Positions 10,042 through 18,763 of a stretch of 62,421 nucleotides of DNA are shown one piece after another (the stretch's first letter is position 1; each line of letters opens with the position of its first letter). Under the pieces are notes generated by a model that ran no database searches, was not told the DNA's origin, and saw nothing but the letters and a program-made list of their open reading frames with translations. Source of the DNA: Nitrospirota bacterium (GTDB lineage Bacteria > Nitrospirota > UBA9217). The DNA lies in NCBI GenBank assembly GCA_035516965.1, contig DATIZR010000060.1:1-62421 (forward strand), in the 5' to 3' direction. The position numbers and the translations under genes are program-made.

Positions 10042-10575
10042 ATGCCGATCAAATCGAAGATCAGAACCATTCCCGACTATCCCAAAAAGGGCATCATGTT
10101 CCGGGACATCACCACGCTCATCAAAGACCCCGTCGGGTTCCGGCTGGTCATCGACACGCTCACGCAGCGCTATGTCCACGCGGGATTCGATTTCGATACC
10201 GTCGTGGGAATCGAGTCGCGCGGTTTCATCATCGGCTCCGCGCTGGCCTACACGCTCGGCAAGGGTTTCATCCCCATCCGGAAGAAGGGCAAGCTGCCGG
10301 CCGAAGTGGAGTTTCAGGAGTACGCGCTCGAATACGGAACGGACCGGATCGAGATCCACAAGGACGCGCTGAAGGAGGGCGAGCGGGTGCTCCTGGTGGA
10401 CGATTTGCTGGCCACGGGCGGCACGGCGCTGGCGGCCGCAGCGCTCATCGAGAAACTCGGCGGGGTGGTCGTAGAGATGGCGTTCATCGTGGATTTGCCG
10501 GAGGTCGGCGGGCGGAAGAAGATTCTGGAGAAAGGCTACAAGCTCTTCGCGTTGACGGAATTCGAAGGGGAGTAG
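10042..10575 (+). CDS. apt: Adenine phosphoribosyltransferase
   Basis: 177 residues. It converts adenine and PRPP to AMP (purine salvage). Recognisable parts are IRTIPDYPKKGIMFRDIT at the N-terminus, GIESRGFIIGSALAY, RKKGKLP and the PRPP-binding loop VLLVDDLLATGGTALAA. The start ATG 10042 follows CAGGAGAACTC. A strong terminator follows directly, so it ends a transcription unit. Confidence 0.96.
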   Translation: MPIKSKIRTIPDYPKKGIMFRDITTLIKDPVGFRLVIDTLTQRYVHAGFDFDTVVGIESRGFIIGSALAYTLGKGFIPIRKKGKLPAEVEFQEYALEYGTDRIEIHKDALKEGERVLLVDDLLATGGTALAAAALIEKLGGVVVEMAFIVDLPEVGGRKKILEKGYKLFALTEFEGE

Positions 10576-10600
10576 GAGCTGTTCTCAACAGTGGATGTTG

Positions 10601-10637
10601 AAACGGCACTGTCGGATGTGGACAGTGCCGTTTATAT
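10601..10637 (+). terminator. Strong terminator after apt
   Basis: A perfect 13-base stem, 10601-10613 with 10621-10633, encloses GGATGTG and is followed by TATATTTG. It may also serve the minus-strand lipoprotein gene that ends at 10685. Confidence 0.85.
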
Positions 10638-10684
10638 TTGATGACTTAACTACTCGTTCGCACTTGAGGAGGGTCTTTCCTTTT

Positions 10685-11266
10685 TTACCGAAGATTTTTT
10701 TGCTGGATAGTGGCCGTATCAATGGCTTTCATGATGCTTGCATTAGTAGGATCGAATGCAAGAATGCTTTTCCAGAGGGAAATCGCTTCGGCAAGATTAC
10801 CTTTTCTGTATTCGGCCAATGCCCGTTGGGAAAGATGGGAGCTGCAATCCTCCAAGCGTCCATGCAGGAATCCCTTGTCAAGCGGCGGCTTCCGAACTAT
10901 TTCTTGGCAGTAAGACTTGTTCTTCTGCAAGACATAATAAGCCCGCCCTGATGAGACAAAATCCTCTCTGCTGAAAGCCTCATTGGCGGCACGGTGAATA
11001 TCCTCTATGGTTTTATCGTAGTTCTTGAAGAGCGCTTGGTTTTCGGGATATTTGCGGCAGGCTTCAGCGTAGACGTCCAACGCACTTCTATAATTGCCCT
11101 GGATGACATACTGTTCGGATTTCATACGTGTTTGGTCAACTTCCCTGCGGGCGCTCTCGCCCAACGTCCTGTCAATTCCTGTGTTCTTCTGTGCCATACA
11201 GGAAGAAATCACCAGAAGTATCAAAACCGCATCGAGCGTTATTGTTTTCCGGGAAAGGCGCCGCAT
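10685..11266 (-). CDS. TPR-repeat lipoprotein
   Basis: 193 residues. The N-terminal signal ends in a lipobox (LVISSC), so it is probably lipidated at Cys23 and faces the periplasm. The mature part contains TPR-like helices (YVIQGNYRSALDVYAEACRK, AFSREDFVSSGRAYYVLQKN, ALAEYRKGNLAEAISLWKSI). These usually mediate protein contacts. Its start lies only 8 bases after the stop of the HD-GYP gene, so the two form an operon and may act together in one signalling or envelope function. The specific role is unknown. Confidence 0.8.
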   Translation of the reverse strand: MRRLSRKTITLDAVLILLVISSCMAQKNTGIDRTLGESARREVDQTRMKSEQYVIQGNYRSALDVYAEACRKYPENQALFKNYDKTIEDIHRAANEAFSREDFVSSGRAYYVLQKNKSYCQEIVRKPPLDKGFLHGRLEDCSSHLSQRALAEYRKGNLAEAISLWKSILAFDPTNASIMKAIDTATIQQKNLR

Positions 11267-11274
11267 CTATTCGT

Positions 11275-12627
11275 CTACCCCCTCATTACCTGCATTTCCT
11301 CGGCGATCCGTTTATCCATGATCCTCGTGAAAGTCCTAACAAGCTCGGGATGAAATTGCTTGCCAGCGCACTTGATAAGTTCCTCCAGGGTCTCCATCTC
11401 AGAAATAGCGCCCCGATAGGGTCTGTTCGATGTCATTGCATCATAGGTATCGGTTATCGCGATAATGGCGGCAAAGGAAGGAATGGCATCTCCCTGGAGA
11501 CCGTCGGGATAACCTTTGCCGTTGAACCATTCATGGTGATGTCTGACCGGAGGTATATATTTTTGCAGAGACGGCGCTTTACTGAGAATCTCGGCCCCGT
11601 ATTCGGTATGGCGCATCATTTCATCGTATTCCCGTACGGTCAGCTTGTCTCTTTTGCGGAGGATCGAGTCCGGCGTTTTGATCTTTCCGATATCATGGAA
11701 CAGGCATGCGACCTCGAGTTCCTCCAACGCCGCATCGTCTAGTCCGACTTCTCTCCCGAGCTGCAAAGAAAGCACGGAAACCCTCGCCGAATGCCCATGG
11801 GTATAGGGGTCTCTCGCATCAATTGCCGCGGCAAGCACCCTCACCGTGGAAACATAGGAGTCTTCCAGCTCTTTGGCGTATGCATTGAGCTTGCTGCTCT
11901 GCGCGTCTATCAATGCCATCATCTCATTGAAACTCGCAGTCAATTTCCCGAACTCGTCTTGTGAATAGATTTTGAGCCTTCGACACTCTTTCCCCTCCTT
12001 GAGGTCATCAACTCCTCTGGACAGCTCCTGAATCGGCTTCGTCAAAAACGACGAAAGGGCGATGCTGCCGGCAATGCCCAGCATGAGAATGAGCGCAAAG
12101 AATATCATGATTCTCTTTTGCGCCGCATTCTGGGCATCCTTCAGCGACGATTTGTTCACGCTGAGAATTACCGAGCCCTGATGTTTATTGAACGAGACAA
12201 TGGGGCTTACAATTTCAAAGTATCCAGCGGATGGACTCGCTGATTCCGTTATCGTACTGCCGTCAGCGCCTTCGCGGAGTAAGCGCCCTTGAGGGGGCGA
12301 CAGCTTATTTCCGGCTTTCGCTATATCGCTGTGCACGATGATCTTCATATCGGGACCGACTATCGCTATGGATTCCACGTCCGGATTTGACTCGTGCATC
12401 CTGAAAACCATGTTGTCAAGGCCGAGGAAGTCCTTCGAGAGCAGACTGTAACCCGCAGATGCGGCGATGCTTTTCGAAATGGCTTCCGATCGTTTGAGAA
12501 CCTCACTGAGGAGATAACGGTTCATTATCGAGAGGGTAATGGTGTAGAAAGCGAGAGCTGAGACAATAAGCAGGAAGAGCACCATGCCGGTAATTTTGAA
12601 TCTGACGCTGTTAAATTTGGTGGGCAT
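11275..12627 (-). CDS. Membrane HAMP / HD-GYP protein (putative c-di-GMP phosphodiesterase)
   Basis: 450 residues. A first transmembrane helix lies at about residues 12-33, then a periplasmic sensor region to about 170, a second helix (IMIFFALILMLGIAGSIAL), HAMP (about 195-245) and an HD-GYP domain (about 255-445). The HD motif (HDIGKIKTPD), HGHSARVSVLS and HHHEWFNGKGYPDGL are intact, as needed for cyclic-di-GMP hydrolysis. A promoter, TTGCCA-17-TAAAAT, lies upstream. It is followed closely by the TPR lipoprotein gene. Known for the family: phosphodiesterase activity; the sensed signal is not evident. Confidence 0.92.
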   Translation of the reverse strand: MPTKFNSVRFKITGMVLFLLIVSALAFYTITLSIMNRYLLSEVLKRSEAISKSIAASAGYSLLSKDFLGLDNMVFRMHESNPDVESIAIVGPDMKIIVHSDIAKAGNKLSPPQGRLLREGADGSTITESASPSAGYFEIVSPIVSFNKHQGSVILSVNKSSLKDAQNAAQKRIMIFFALILMLGIAGSIALSSFLTKPIQELSRGVDDLKEGKECRRLKIYSQDEFGKLTASFNEMMALIDAQSSKLNAYAKELEDSYVSTVRVLAAAIDARDPYTHGHSARVSVLSLQLGREVGLDDAALEELEVACLFHDIGKIKTPDSILRKRDKLTVREYDEMMRHTEYGAEILSKAPSLQKYIPPVRHHHEWFNGKGYPDGLQGDAIPSFAAIIAITDTYDAMTSNRPYRGAISEMETLEELIKCAGKQFHPELVRTFTRIMDKRIAEEMQVMRG

Positions 12628-12691
12628 ACCGAAATGAGATATTCATTTACGACGGTCAATGCAACTTAGGTCGCATATACCAAATAATAAA

Positions 12692-12720
12692 ATTTTACCC
12701 TAAATAATCTGTTTTGGCAA
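12692..12720 (-). promoter_or_regulatory. Sigma-70-type promoter for the HD-GYP operon
   Basis: On the minus strand TTGCCA (12720-12715) and TAAAAT (12697-12692) are 17 bases apart. This leaves a leader of about 58 bases before the start at 12627. Confidence 0.55.
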
Positions 12721-12924
12721 GTTATCACCCCGAAAAAACGACACAGCGAAACGATTGAAAATACACTAGTATTTTACACTGCCTCGATGATTCTATCGGT
12801 CGTACGCACCTGCAACGCTGCAATGGCAGTATAAGTCGGAAATCAGGAACCAGTCGGAACTTTCACGTAAAGTGAGGCATGAAGGAGTCCGCTTGAGCGC
12901 GGCGGTCCCGCAAAAGGAAGGGAA
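12721..12924. other. Gap between the HD-GYP and REC-LpxC genes
   Basis: No gene is seen. It includes a 7-base-arm palindrome at 12758-12775 (AAAATAC...GTATTTT), 38 bases upstream of the HD-GYP promoter, which could be an operator. I looked for a c-di-GMP riboswitch on the minus strand and did not see its conserved core. Confidence 0.4.
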
Positions 12925-14253
12925 CTATGTCCTGGAGCTGCTCTGGACAGCCTGGTACAAGCGTTGCACCAGGGCCTGATTGTAGCCATGGGAGGTCATG
13001 TTGGCGGTTATGCGTCCTCTGATGTGAAGGCCGAGGAGGTAGAGGTCTCCGATCAGGTCCAATATCTTGTGTCGCACGAATTCGTCGGGATAACGGAGTT
13101 CCGTGTTGATGACCTTGCCATCGTACATGATGATATGGGAGTGGAGATATCCGCCCCCGACCTTTCCAAGCTTCTGTGCCATTTCGATGTTCTCAAAGGT
13201 GTTGAAAGAGCGGGCCGGGGCAATCTCCTTTGCGAAAGACGCGCTTTCAGGGTTGAACGTGAGGACCTGTTCGCCTATGGGTTGCGGGTAGTCAACCCTC
13301 ATCGATATCTCGAACCCTTCAAAGGGCTCCGCATAGAGATGCTTTTCATGCCTGTCCTCGTTTCCCACTCCGATCTTCCGGCGGATGACGGCAACTTTGG
13401 TGGAGGCAGACTGTTCCTCTATCCCTGCCGCTTCCAGGAGTTCGCAGAAATCCTTGGCAGAGCCGTCTATGTTCGGTATCTCCTCGTCGACCTTTATGAG
13501 CACGTTCGTTATGCCGTACATGGATAGGACCGCCATCAGGTGCTCAATGGTGCGCACCCGCCGTCTGCCGTTGTCGAGCGTGGTGGAGTTGGCAGAGAAG
13601 GTCTTTGGCGAGCCGGCCTGGGAGAAGTCCTCAAGGGAGGTGATATGCCCGCGAATGGTTTGACCGTCAAGCGTTTGAAAGACGATCCCTTCGTTGGGCC
13701 CGAGGGGGCTCAGGATGACACCGGTGTTCCGGCCGCTCAGGAGCCCGATCCCGTTCAGGACCACATTCCCTCTGAGGGTTCGCTGAGGTTCGGGGGAGTC
13801 AGCCACTTCCACCTCGCCAGGGGGAATCGAAAGGTCGGCACTGACGATCTCAAGCCGCGTGTCCGAAGGCAGGGGCTCACCGCCCCCGGAGGGCCGGTGC
13901 TTGAGGGCGGACGCCACTTTGTCGAGCAAGACCTCCAGATGAAGAGGTTTTTCCATAAAATCGTAGGCGCCGGCCTTGATCGAGGCAACCGCAGCCTCGA
14001 TGCCGGCATGTCCGCTCATCATGATGATGGGGAGTGTGGGCATCCGGGCATGAAGACTCTTCAGGAGTTGCATTCCGTCTATGCCGGGGAGCCAGATATC
14101 CAGAAGGACAAGAGAGGGCTCCATGGTGTCGAGCCTCTGCCAGAAGCTCTCCGCATCCGGGAATACGATGGTCTGATACCCCTCGTCCTTCAGGATGCTT
14201 GCTATGGTGGAACCAATGGAAGATTCGTCGTCTACTATGCAGATAGGGTTCAT
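12925..14253 (-). CDS. lpxC: Response-regulator receiver domain fused to LpxC
   Basis: 442 residues in two domains. Residues 1-120 are a CheY-like receiver with acidic D8/D9, phosphoacceptor D52 (LLDIWLPGIDG), S80 (MMSGHAG) and K102 (EKPL). Residues about 157-435 are UDP-3-O-acyl-GlcNAc deacetylase, the first committed enzyme of lipid A synthesis. Its zinc and catalytic residues are present: E237/H238 (TIEHLMAV), H395 and D399 (VRHKILDLIGDLY) and H422 (TSHGYN). The linker is about 35 residues. LpxC is normally a stand-alone protein of about 300 residues, so phospho-control of the enzyme is an attractive inference. No histidine kinase gene is adjacent. The start at 14253 lacks a clear ribosome-binding site. 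Confidence 0.93.
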   Translation of the reverse strand: MNPICIVDDESSIGSTIASILKDEGYQTIVFPDAESFWQRLDTMEPSLVLLDIWLPGIDGMQLLKSLHARMPTLPIIMMSGHAGIEAAVASIKAGAYDFMEKPLHLEVLLDKVASALKHRPSGGGEPLPSDTRLEIVSADLSIPPGEVEVADSPEPQRTLRGNVVLNGIGLLSGRNTGVILSPLGPNEGIVFQTLDGQTIRGHITSLEDFSQAGSPKTFSANSTTLDNGRRRVRTIEHLMAVLSMYGITNVLIKVDEEIPNIDGSAKDFCELLEAAGIEEQSASTKVAVIRRKIGVGNEDRHEKHLYAEPFEGFEISMRVDYPQPIGEQVLTFNPESASFAKEIAPARSFNTFENIEMAQKLGKVGGGYLHSHIIMYDGKVINTELRYPDEFVRHKILDLIGDLYLLGLHIRGRITANMTSHGYNQALVQRLYQAVQSSSRT

Positions 14254-14348
14254 ATAAGGTTATGTCCGATGTTCGTTCCGCGAAGGTCGATGCTTGCTTG
14301 AACCTTCGCGCGCTTCGCGTTCTTCGTGGTCAACTCGTTTCTCGTTTT

Positions 14349-14987
14349 TCACTTCCCCGTAACATCCTCCTTGATCACCTTTGCCGGATTGCCTCCGCCC
14401 CGGCAGTTTTCCTGCCCGAAAACCCTCGCGACCACGGACCCGGCCGCGACCACGCAGCCTTTCGGTATCCTGCTGCCCTTCAGCACCGTCACATTGGCGC
14501 CGATCCAGACATGATCTCAGACCAGGATCCGCGGATCCCGGTCTTTCCGTCCCTCGAAATCGAGACGCTGGAAATCCTCGTCCACGAACTCACAGCCCCA
14601 GGAGATCAGGAAGTCGTCGCCCACTTCGAGGCCGTGCATGATAATGTACTTGATGTTTGCGCTCATGATCCCCATGCCGAATCGTGCCACGGCCTCTTTT
14701 CCAATATCGAAGCGGCATCCCTTGCCGATCGAGCACTTGGATGAGAATTACAGGCGGCCGCTGACGTTGAGGTACGTGCGGTCCTATTTATGCATGAAAC
14801 CGAGATGCTGCATGCCAATATGTACGAGTCCACCGGTGCTGATGTTCTCCATGCCTTTTATGATCAACCGGTCGTTCGCTACGAGGTTCTTGCCCGCCAA
14901 CCGGTACCGGAGAGAGGACAGCAGGACGCGCACAAGTGAGGAGTCCGATTCCCTGTATTTTTGCTAGAGTCTTACGAGCTGACGCAT
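14349..14987 (-). pseudogene. Hexapeptide-repeat acyltransferase, broken
   Basis: Read on the minus strand from ATG 14987, one frame encodes a left-handed beta-helix acetyltransferase (CSIGKGCRFDIGKEAVARFG, then DHVWIGANVTVLKGSRIPKG, then CRGGGNPAKVIKED). The frame has four in-frame stops of all three types: TAG near residue 8, TAG after FMHK, TAA after VSGRL, and TGA before DHVWIG. The match to the family on both sides of each stop is good, so this is a recent decay without frameshifts. Function is lost; the original would be of the colanic-acid/serine acetyltransferase type. Confidence 0.8.
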
Positions 14988-15093
14988 ATTCCTCTCTCCC
15001 TGCCCGACGGTTTCTCCGGGAATTATAGTTCATTTTGAAGAGATGTAAAGCGCAAAAGAAAATGCAGGTCCCGGCAAGGACCGATGTTTTCCG

Positions 15094-17055
15094 TTAAAGA
15101 TTGTTCACGAGTCTGTACAGCTCCGGATACTCGTCTCTGGCCAAGGCGCACTCCTCCTTCAGCAGCCGCAGCGCTTCCGTGACGTGCTTCAGGAAGTATT
15201 TTTTCCCCTTCACCATTGACAGGAAACCGTATGCTCCCAGCGCCTGCATATGCCGCTGGAGACGGCAGGGAAGCAGGCTTTCCCGGAAGAGCCCTTCGCT
15301 GAATCCCGAAGCCTCATGGTTCATCTCGTCAATATAGTATTCAAGCAAGCGGCTGCGGACCCTCTCGTCGAGCCGGTGATAGGGGTCCCAGAGGATCGAC
15401 GCCACATCGTACGCCGGCGGGGCCATCCTGGCCCCCTGGAAGTCGATGAGGTGCGGAAAGCCGCCCTGGGTGATCATGATGTTCTGGCACTGGAAATCGC
15501 GGTGGATAACGCCCTTGGGGTAGCCGTCCGCCTTCTGAGCCAGGCGGTGAAATTCCCGGTCGAGCGCACCCCGGTCCTTCAGGAGCAGCTGCTTCAAGCC
15601 CGAAAGGAATCGATCCGCAAAATAACCCGTTTCCCAGCGAAGATAATCATAATCGAAGACCCTCTCGCCCAGGGGGGGGCATTCATCGATGTGCTGCGTG
15701 ACGCGGGAGTGAAGATTCACCAGGATGTCAAGGACGCTCCGGTAGATGTCCTCAACGTGTTCGTTTCCGCATCTCAGTTTCAGGTATGAGTACAGGCTCA
15801 TGTCGCCCAGGTCTTCGAAGATCGCCCGCTTCCGGTCGTCATCCGAAGCGATCAGCCAGGGCACGGGCACGGAGTGGTTCTCGAAAAAGCGGCTGTAGAC
15901 GATGTGTCGTTCATAGTCCGGATCATCGGGCCGGCATTCCATGAGCACGACCGTCTTCCCGTCGTTCCGGATGCGATAGTAACGCCTGTCCGAGCCGCCG
16001 AGGCCGATCAGCAAGGCGTCGGCATCGTTCCGGTCCTGTGCGGCGCCCTGCAGGCCCATGCCGAAGTGGTTGGCGAACAGGGGGTCCGAGAGGGAGACCT
16101 TCTTCTGCTCCGCCGCATGGAACGTCGGCTGGAAATCCGTCTCCCGCAGGCTGATCGTGTAGTCCGGGCCGATGATTTCGTTCTCGTGGCTGCCCGCGGC
16201 GCGCGTCCCGGGCATCACGATGCAGTTCCTGAGAGAGGCGTCCTCTTCTACCGTGCTTCCCGATTCGACCACCACGTATCCGTCCATGCCAAAGGCCTCG
16301 AAGACCGTGTTGGCGGACAGATAAACGGTCTCGCCGCTTTCCCGCAGCACATCGAGGACTCCCATGGCGTAGCTGGTCGGAGTGCCGATGTCGTTCCAGG
16401 AGGACCCCGTGAAATCCATGGTCTGGACCCGGTGTCCTGCGCGGGCCGCATCGATCCAGGCCACGGTTGCATGGGAAATCCCGGGAGGAAAAAACCTCAG
16501 GATCTCCGGCGAGTAGACCGCGATGCCGGTATAGGCCACCTTGTCCGCGACCTTCGAAGGATCGGGCCTGGACTCGCCCGGGTTTTCCACGTCAAGGACC
16601 AGGCCGCGGCCGTCAACCACCACGTTGCTGAGCTTCGGGTGCCTGTGCGTCACGAGCGTCGCGATACTGCCCGAGGACAGATGCGCTTCGATCAGGCGGC
16701 CGAAGTCGATATCGAGCAGGATGTCCGCGTTGTGAACGATGAACGGGCCGGACGAAAGGAAAGACTCCGCGTTCTTGAGCGCGCCGCCCGTCCCGAGGAC
16801 CGGGTCCTCGGGGAAAAAGGTGATGCGGCCGGCCCAGGGCGATGCGGCGGCCCAGGAGCGGATGAGGTCGGGCTTCCAGTGCAGGTTGATCCCGATCCTG
16901 CCGCTGCAAACGGCGGTCAGTCTTTCCAGGATGCCTTCGATCATTGGCCTGCCGAGGATCGGGAGGAGCGGCTTGGGCAGGTGGTTCGTGACGGGCCTGA
17001 GCCGTTCGCCGAGGCCGGCAGCCGGGAGGAAGATAGTAAGGGGATATTTTGACAT
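15094..17055 (-). CDS. MurU-like nucleotidyltransferase fused to AmgK-like sugar kinase
   Basis: 653 residues from ATG 17055. The N-terminal half (about 1-235) is a sugar-nucleotidyltransferase with FLPAAGLGERLRPVTNHLPK, DPVLGTGGALKNA and FIVHNADILLDIDF, followed by a short region of beta-helix type (YVVVESGSTVEEDASLRN). The C-terminal half (about 330-653) is an aminoglycoside-phosphotransferase-fold kinase with IFEDLGDMSLYSYL, catalytic VIHRDFQCQNIMI and metal-binding LIDFQGARMAPPAYD. AmgK phosphorylates MurNAc at C1 and MurU makes UDP-MurNAc, usually as two proteins. The neighbouring NamZ-like gene supports this reading. An in-frame ATG at 17094 is less likely because homology starts at SKYPL. 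Confidence 0.85.
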   Translation of the reverse strand: MSKYPLTIFLPAAGLGERLRPVTNHLPKPLLPILGRPMIEGILERLTAVCSGRIGINLHWKPDLIRSWAAASPWAGRITFFPEDPVLGTGGALKNAESFLSSGPFIVHNADILLDIDFGRLIEAHLSSGSIATLVTHRHPKLSNVVVDGRGLVLDVENPGESRPDPSKVADKVAYTGIAVYSPEILRFFPPGISHATVAWIDAARAGHRVQTMDFTGSSWNDIGTPTSYAMGVLDVLRESGETVYLSANTVFEAFGMDGYVVVESGSTVEEDASLRNCIVMPGTRAAGSHENEIIGPDYTISLRETDFQPTFHAAEQKKVSLSDPLFANHFGMGLQGAAQDRNDADALLIGLGGSDRRYYRIRNDGKTVVLMECRPDDPDYERHIVYSRFFENHSVPVPWLIASDDDRKRAIFEDLGDMSLYSYLKLRCGNEHVEDIYRSVLDILVNLHSRVTQHIDECPPLGERVFDYDYLRWETGYFADRFLSGLKQLLLKDRGALDREFHRLAQKADGYPKGVIHRDFQCQNIMITQGGFPHLIDFQGARMAPPAYDVASILWDPYHRLDERVRSRLLEYYIDEMNHEASGFSEGLFRESLLPCRLQRHMQALGAYGFLSMVKGKKYFLKHVTEALRLLKEECALARDEYPELYRLVNNL

Positions 17056-17218
17056 ATCAAAAAAAGCGCTCTCTCGCAGAGGCGCTGAGCTCATGGAGAG
17101 GCGATCAAAGCCATTCAGACAATTTCAAACAAGGGGATTCCTTTCTGACAACTATCAGTGAAGGAATTTCTTAAATGGTTCCTCTGCGTGCTCTGCGTTT
17201 CCGCGTGAACAGTGCCTC

Positions 17219-18406
17219 TTATTTATAGATTAAATATTTCTTTCGTATTTTCTCGAACGCCCGCGATTCTTGCTTCCACCACGCTTCCATCTCGTCAAGG
17301 TCCTTCCATGCCTCGATGCCCTTGCGCAGGCGGTCCGTGCCCGCAAGGATGTCGACCGGCATCTTGATCTCCTCGTATTCATAAGGAGGCTGCTTCCAGG
17401 CGAATTCGCGTGGCCAGGTGTTGTGGATCGCCTTCAGGACGGCGACGCCGGTCTTGAAAGGCTTGAACCTCCCACGGTCCGTCACATGGATCTGAGCCCC
17501 GCCGCAGAGCATGTTCGCATGCTTTTGGAAGGTTGGCAGGAAGGAGAGCGGGCGGAAGGCCACGCCGGGAAGCCTGAATTCATCAAGCACCCTCACGAGC
17601 GTCTCGGGATGCACAAAGGGCGCGCCAAAGATCTCAAAGGGCCTTGTGGTTCCCCGCCCCTCGGAGAGGTTCGTACCCTCGAGCAGGCACATGCCGGGAT
17701 AGACGAGGGCCGTATCAAGGGTCGGCATGTTGGGAGACGGAAGGGCCCAGGGCAGCCCTGTCTCGTCGAACCATTGTTTCCGGCTCCATCCCGTCATGGT
17801 CACGACCCGGTAATCAAGGCCGGGATAGAACTCGGCGCAGAGATAGAGGCCGATCTCGCCGATGGTCATCCCGTGGCGCACGGGCAGGGGGCGCTGACCC
17901 ACAAAGGACGCGTACTCAGGATCGAGCACCGGGCCTTCCGTGCCGAGGCCGGTGAGCGGGTTCGGCCGGTCGAGTACGATCACGGCCTTGCCGGCCTCAT
18001 GGCAGGCCTGCATGCACAGCTCAAGGGTCCAGATGAAGGTGTAGTACCGGCTGCCCACGTCCTGCAGGTCCACAACGAGCAAATCGACGTCCTTGAGCAT
18101 GCCGGGAAGGGGTTTTCGCGTCCGGCCGTAGAGGCTGTAGACCGGGAGGCGGGTTGCGGGATCGCGGAAACCCTCCCATTCGATCATGTTGTCCTGCGTC
18201 TGGCCCAGGATCCCATGCTGGGGACCATACAGGGCGGTCAGTCTGAACTTCTTCGATCCCGCACAGACCGAAATGGCGTGCCGCAGCCTGCGATCGATCG
18301 AGGCGGGATGCACCACGAGGCCCGCGCGGGCTCCCTTGAGGTCTCCGGGCCAGAGCCTTTCGACCCGGTCCAGCCCCGAGAGCACGGCCTTTTTCTTCTT
18401 CGGCAT
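17219..18406 (-). CDS. DUF1343 protein, NamZ-like exo-N-acetylmuramidase
   Basis: 395 residues, full length for DUF1343 (YbbC). Family stretches are TALYGPQHGILGQTQDN, VVDLQDVGSRYYTFIWT, LDRPNPLTG, LPVRHGMTIGEIGLYL and YPGMCLLEGTNLSEGRGT. A B. subtilis member (NamZ) removes MurNAc from the non-reducing end of peptidoglycan fragments. No signal peptide is seen (the start is MPKKKKAVLSGLDR), so it would act in the cytoplasm on imported muropeptides or sugars. It is upstream of the MurU-AmgK-like gene on the same strand, giving release, phosphorylation and nucleotide activation of MurNAc in sequence. Confidence 0.87.
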   Translation of the reverse strand: MPKKKKAVLSGLDRVERLWPGDLKGARAGLVVHPASIDRRLRHAISVCAGSKKFRLTALYGPQHGILGQTQDNMIEWEGFRDPATRLPVYSLYGRTRKPLPGMLKDVDLLVVDLQDVGSRYYTFIWTLELCMQACHEAGKAVIVLDRPNPLTGLGTEGPVLDPEYASFVGQRPLPVRHGMTIGEIGLYLCAEFYPGLDYRVVTMTGWSRKQWFDETGLPWALPSPNMPTLDTALVYPGMCLLEGTNLSEGRGTTRPFEIFGAPFVHPETLVRVLDEFRLPGVAFRPLSFLPTFQKHANMLCGGAQIHVTDRGRFKPFKTGVAVLKAIHNTWPREFAWKQPPYEYEEIKMPVDILAGTDRLRKGIEAWKDLDEMEAWWKQESRAFEKIRKKYLIYK

Positions 18407-18463
18407 GCCAGATTATATTGCCGGCGGCCGCCAATAGCAACAGTTATTTGGCGGGTTGCGATG

Positions 18464-18492
18464 TTGATTCGGTTAGCTTCTTCCACTATAAT
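18464..18492 (+). promoter_or_regulatory. Sigma-70 promoter, apparently leaderless
   Basis: TTGATT (18464-18469), a 17-base spacer and a perfect TATAAT (18487-18492). The ATG at 18499 is only six bases after the -10 box, so transcription should start at about the start codon. Confidence 0.65.
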
Positions 18493-18498
18493 AGAGGC

Positions 18499-18669
18499 AT
18501 GGCATACAAGGTTGTCGAGACCAGCACCGTCACCGATGAAGAGATCGAAAAGATCCTGAACCAGTGGACTGCGGAGGGATATACGTTCGAGAGCATCCAC
18601 TTCGTCACGGCCGATTCCTCACGGCGGCCGAAGATGGCCTTTCTGTTCTTCGCGAAAAAAGGGGAGTGA
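18499..18669 (+). CDS. Small protein resembling DUF4177
   Basis: 56 residues: MAYKVVETSTVTDEEIEKIL, then NQWTAEGYTFESIHFVTADS and RPKMAFLFFAKKGE. The pattern YKVVE...LNxWxxEGYxFESIHF...FLFF is that of the small DUF4177 fold, a soluble alpha/beta protein of unknown role. The start is at the predicted transcription start of a consensus promoter; a GAGG sits only three bases before it. The next gene begins 94 bases later with its own GAGGAG site. Confidence 0.72.
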   Translation: MAYKVVETSTVTDEEIEKILNQWTAEGYTFESIHFVTADSSRRPKMAFLFFAKKGE

Positions 18670-18763
18670 AGAGCTTGCCGCGGAGGCACCGGGAACCGGA
18701 GAGGATCAAGAGAGAAGTCAATCACCGGGGATCAGCACCCATCGGCTTCAAAGAGGAGATATC

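Noticed and set aside
10595-10951. A plus-strand frame after apt
   Set aside because: It lies over the apt terminator and antisense to the TPR lipoprotein, which has a clear lipobox and repeats.
12628-12924. A c-di-GMP riboswitch upstream of the HD-GYP gene
   Set aside because: The conserved GEMM core was not found on the minus strand; only a promoter and a palindrome are visible.
14600-14720. The TGA in the acyltransferase remnant as a third selenocysteine codon
   Set aside because: The same frame also has two TAG codons and a TAA, so decay explains it better.
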